Of a DNA stretch of 5,062 bases, positions 4,620 to 5,062 are shown in pieces (positions within the stretch are counted from its first letter, which is position 1; each line of letters opens with the position of its first letter). The DNA is from Chloroflexota bacterium (GTDB taxonomy: Bacteria > Chloroflexota > Anaerolineae > Anaerolineales > UBA4823). The stretch spans positions 1-5,062 of the forward strand of contig DAOVXM010000243.1 of the NCBI GenBank assembly GCA_030636125.1, read 5' to 3'. The notes beneath the pieces were generated by a model. It was not told the DNA's origin. It searched no databases and saw nothing but the letters and a program-made list of their open reading frames with translations. A program made the position numbers and the translations under genes.

Positions 4620-5062
4620 ATGCATGCCTGTCGCGCCCTCCTTTATATGCCCGGCGATGATATGCATAAAATTCGCAAGGCCACCACACTAGGGGTGGAC
4701 TGTATTTGCATGGACATGGAGGATGGCGTTGCACCCAGCTGCAAAGAACAAGCGCGGTCCATAATCTCCCAAGCTTTACAAAATCTAAACTTCGGTCTAT
4801 CCGAGCGTTTAGCACGTATTAATGCGATTGGAACTGGTCTTGAAATGGAGGACCTCACCTCAGTATTACCCGCTCATCCTGACGGGATTGTAATCCCCAA
4901 GGTGGAGAATGCAGATCAGATAAGATGGGTCAGCGAACAAATTGCTGTCATCGAGAAAGAATTTGATTGGCAGGTAGGAGGGATACCTGTATTAGCTGTT
5001 GTTGAAACAGCACGAGGTATTGTCAATCTTCAAGAGATAGCAGGATCAGATGCCCGCTTGCA
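4620..5062 (+). CDS. CitE-like lyase of the HpcH/HpaI aldolase family (5' part, truncated by window edge)
   Basis: The frame is open from ATG 4620 to the window end, giving 147 residues, roughly half of a typical ~290-residue CitE-like protein. Motifs in order are RALLYMPGD (5-13), MDMEDG with D32, E34 and D35, the trailing K42 and A45-R46, ARIN with R66 and N68 (CoA-substrate pocket), IPKVE with K94, and VVETARG with E129, the expected Mg2+ ligand. These fit the CitE/malyl-CoA lyase/citramalyl-CoA lyase group, which cleave or form C-C bonds next to a CoA thioester with Mg2+. The exact substrate cannot be told from this half. No cit operon neighbours (citD, citF) are seen, so the citrate-lyase beta subunit itself is unlikely. 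The gene starts 11 bases after tatC, so it is probably co-transcribed, with no obvious functional tie to Tat. Cys4, Cys28, Cys30 and Cys41 give an unusually Cys-rich N-terminus. Confidence 0.87.
   Translation, partial: MHACRALLYMPGDDMHKIRKATTLGVDCICMDMEDGVAPSCKEQARSIISQALQNLNFGLSERLARINAIGTGLEMEDLTSVLPAHPDGIVIPKVENADQIRWVSEQIAVIEKEFDWQVGGIPVLAVVETARGIVNLQEIAGSDARL

Noticed and set aside
4543..4858. Minus-strand open frames opposite the tatC end and CitE-like start
   Set aside because: They lie opposite clear coding sequence with recognisable motifs and show no family features or ribosome-binding sites of their own.

Overview
The window is a compact, one-directional (+ strand) stretch of housekeeping genes from a bacterial chromosome with moderate GC content. 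It carries, in order, rpmF (L32), fabD, fabG, an Asp23/YqhY-like gene, nusB, a tatA/tatB-type gene, tatC, and the first half of a CitE-like (HpcH/HpaI aldolase family) gene that runs off the right edge. Protein style points to Chloroflexota, probably an Anaerolineae-like lineage. The pointers are a TatA-type protein with an LGP hinge and a 'PNRLMREAG' segment, a TatC with a ~50-residue N-terminal extension, and a CitE-like protein with an 'ICMDMEDGVA' core. This placement rests on remembered family resemblance, not on a search.

Layout. Positions 1-156 are a non-coding leader, possibly with the last few codons of an unseen upstream gene. rpmF (157-339) ends at a near-perfect intrinsic terminator (347-382), and fabD (405-1352) follows directly. 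The largest intergenic region (1353-1572) has a tandem direct repeat, a perfect TATAAT -10 box, a ~145-nt leader with short inverted repeats and a consensus Shine-Dalgarno sequence, all in front of fabG (1573-2319). After a 113-bp gap come the Asp23-family gene (2433-2789) and nusB (2796-3233), 6 bp apart. Then come tatA (3283-3729), tatC (3742-4608) and the CitE-like gene (4620 to the edge), with gaps of 49, 12 and 11 bp, as expected for an operon.

Functions. FabD and FabG are type II fatty-acid synthesis enzymes: malonyl transfer to ACP and 3-ketoacyl-ACP reduction. ACP and the condensing enzymes are not in the window. L32 and NusB link the region to ribosome assembly and rRNA transcription. 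The Asp23-like protein sits between a lipid gene and nusB, recalling the B. subtilis accB-accC-yqhY-nusB order. TatA and TatC form a minimal twin-arginine translocase. The CitE-like enzyme should act on a CoA thioester (malyl-CoA or citramalyl-CoA type chemistry).

I found no mobile element, CRISPR array, tRNA, rRNA or clearly new system. The items most worth a second look are the TatC replacements at several functionally important positions, the fabG promoter/leader architecture, and the terminator between rpmF and fabD. No gene-free stretch exceeds 300 bases.
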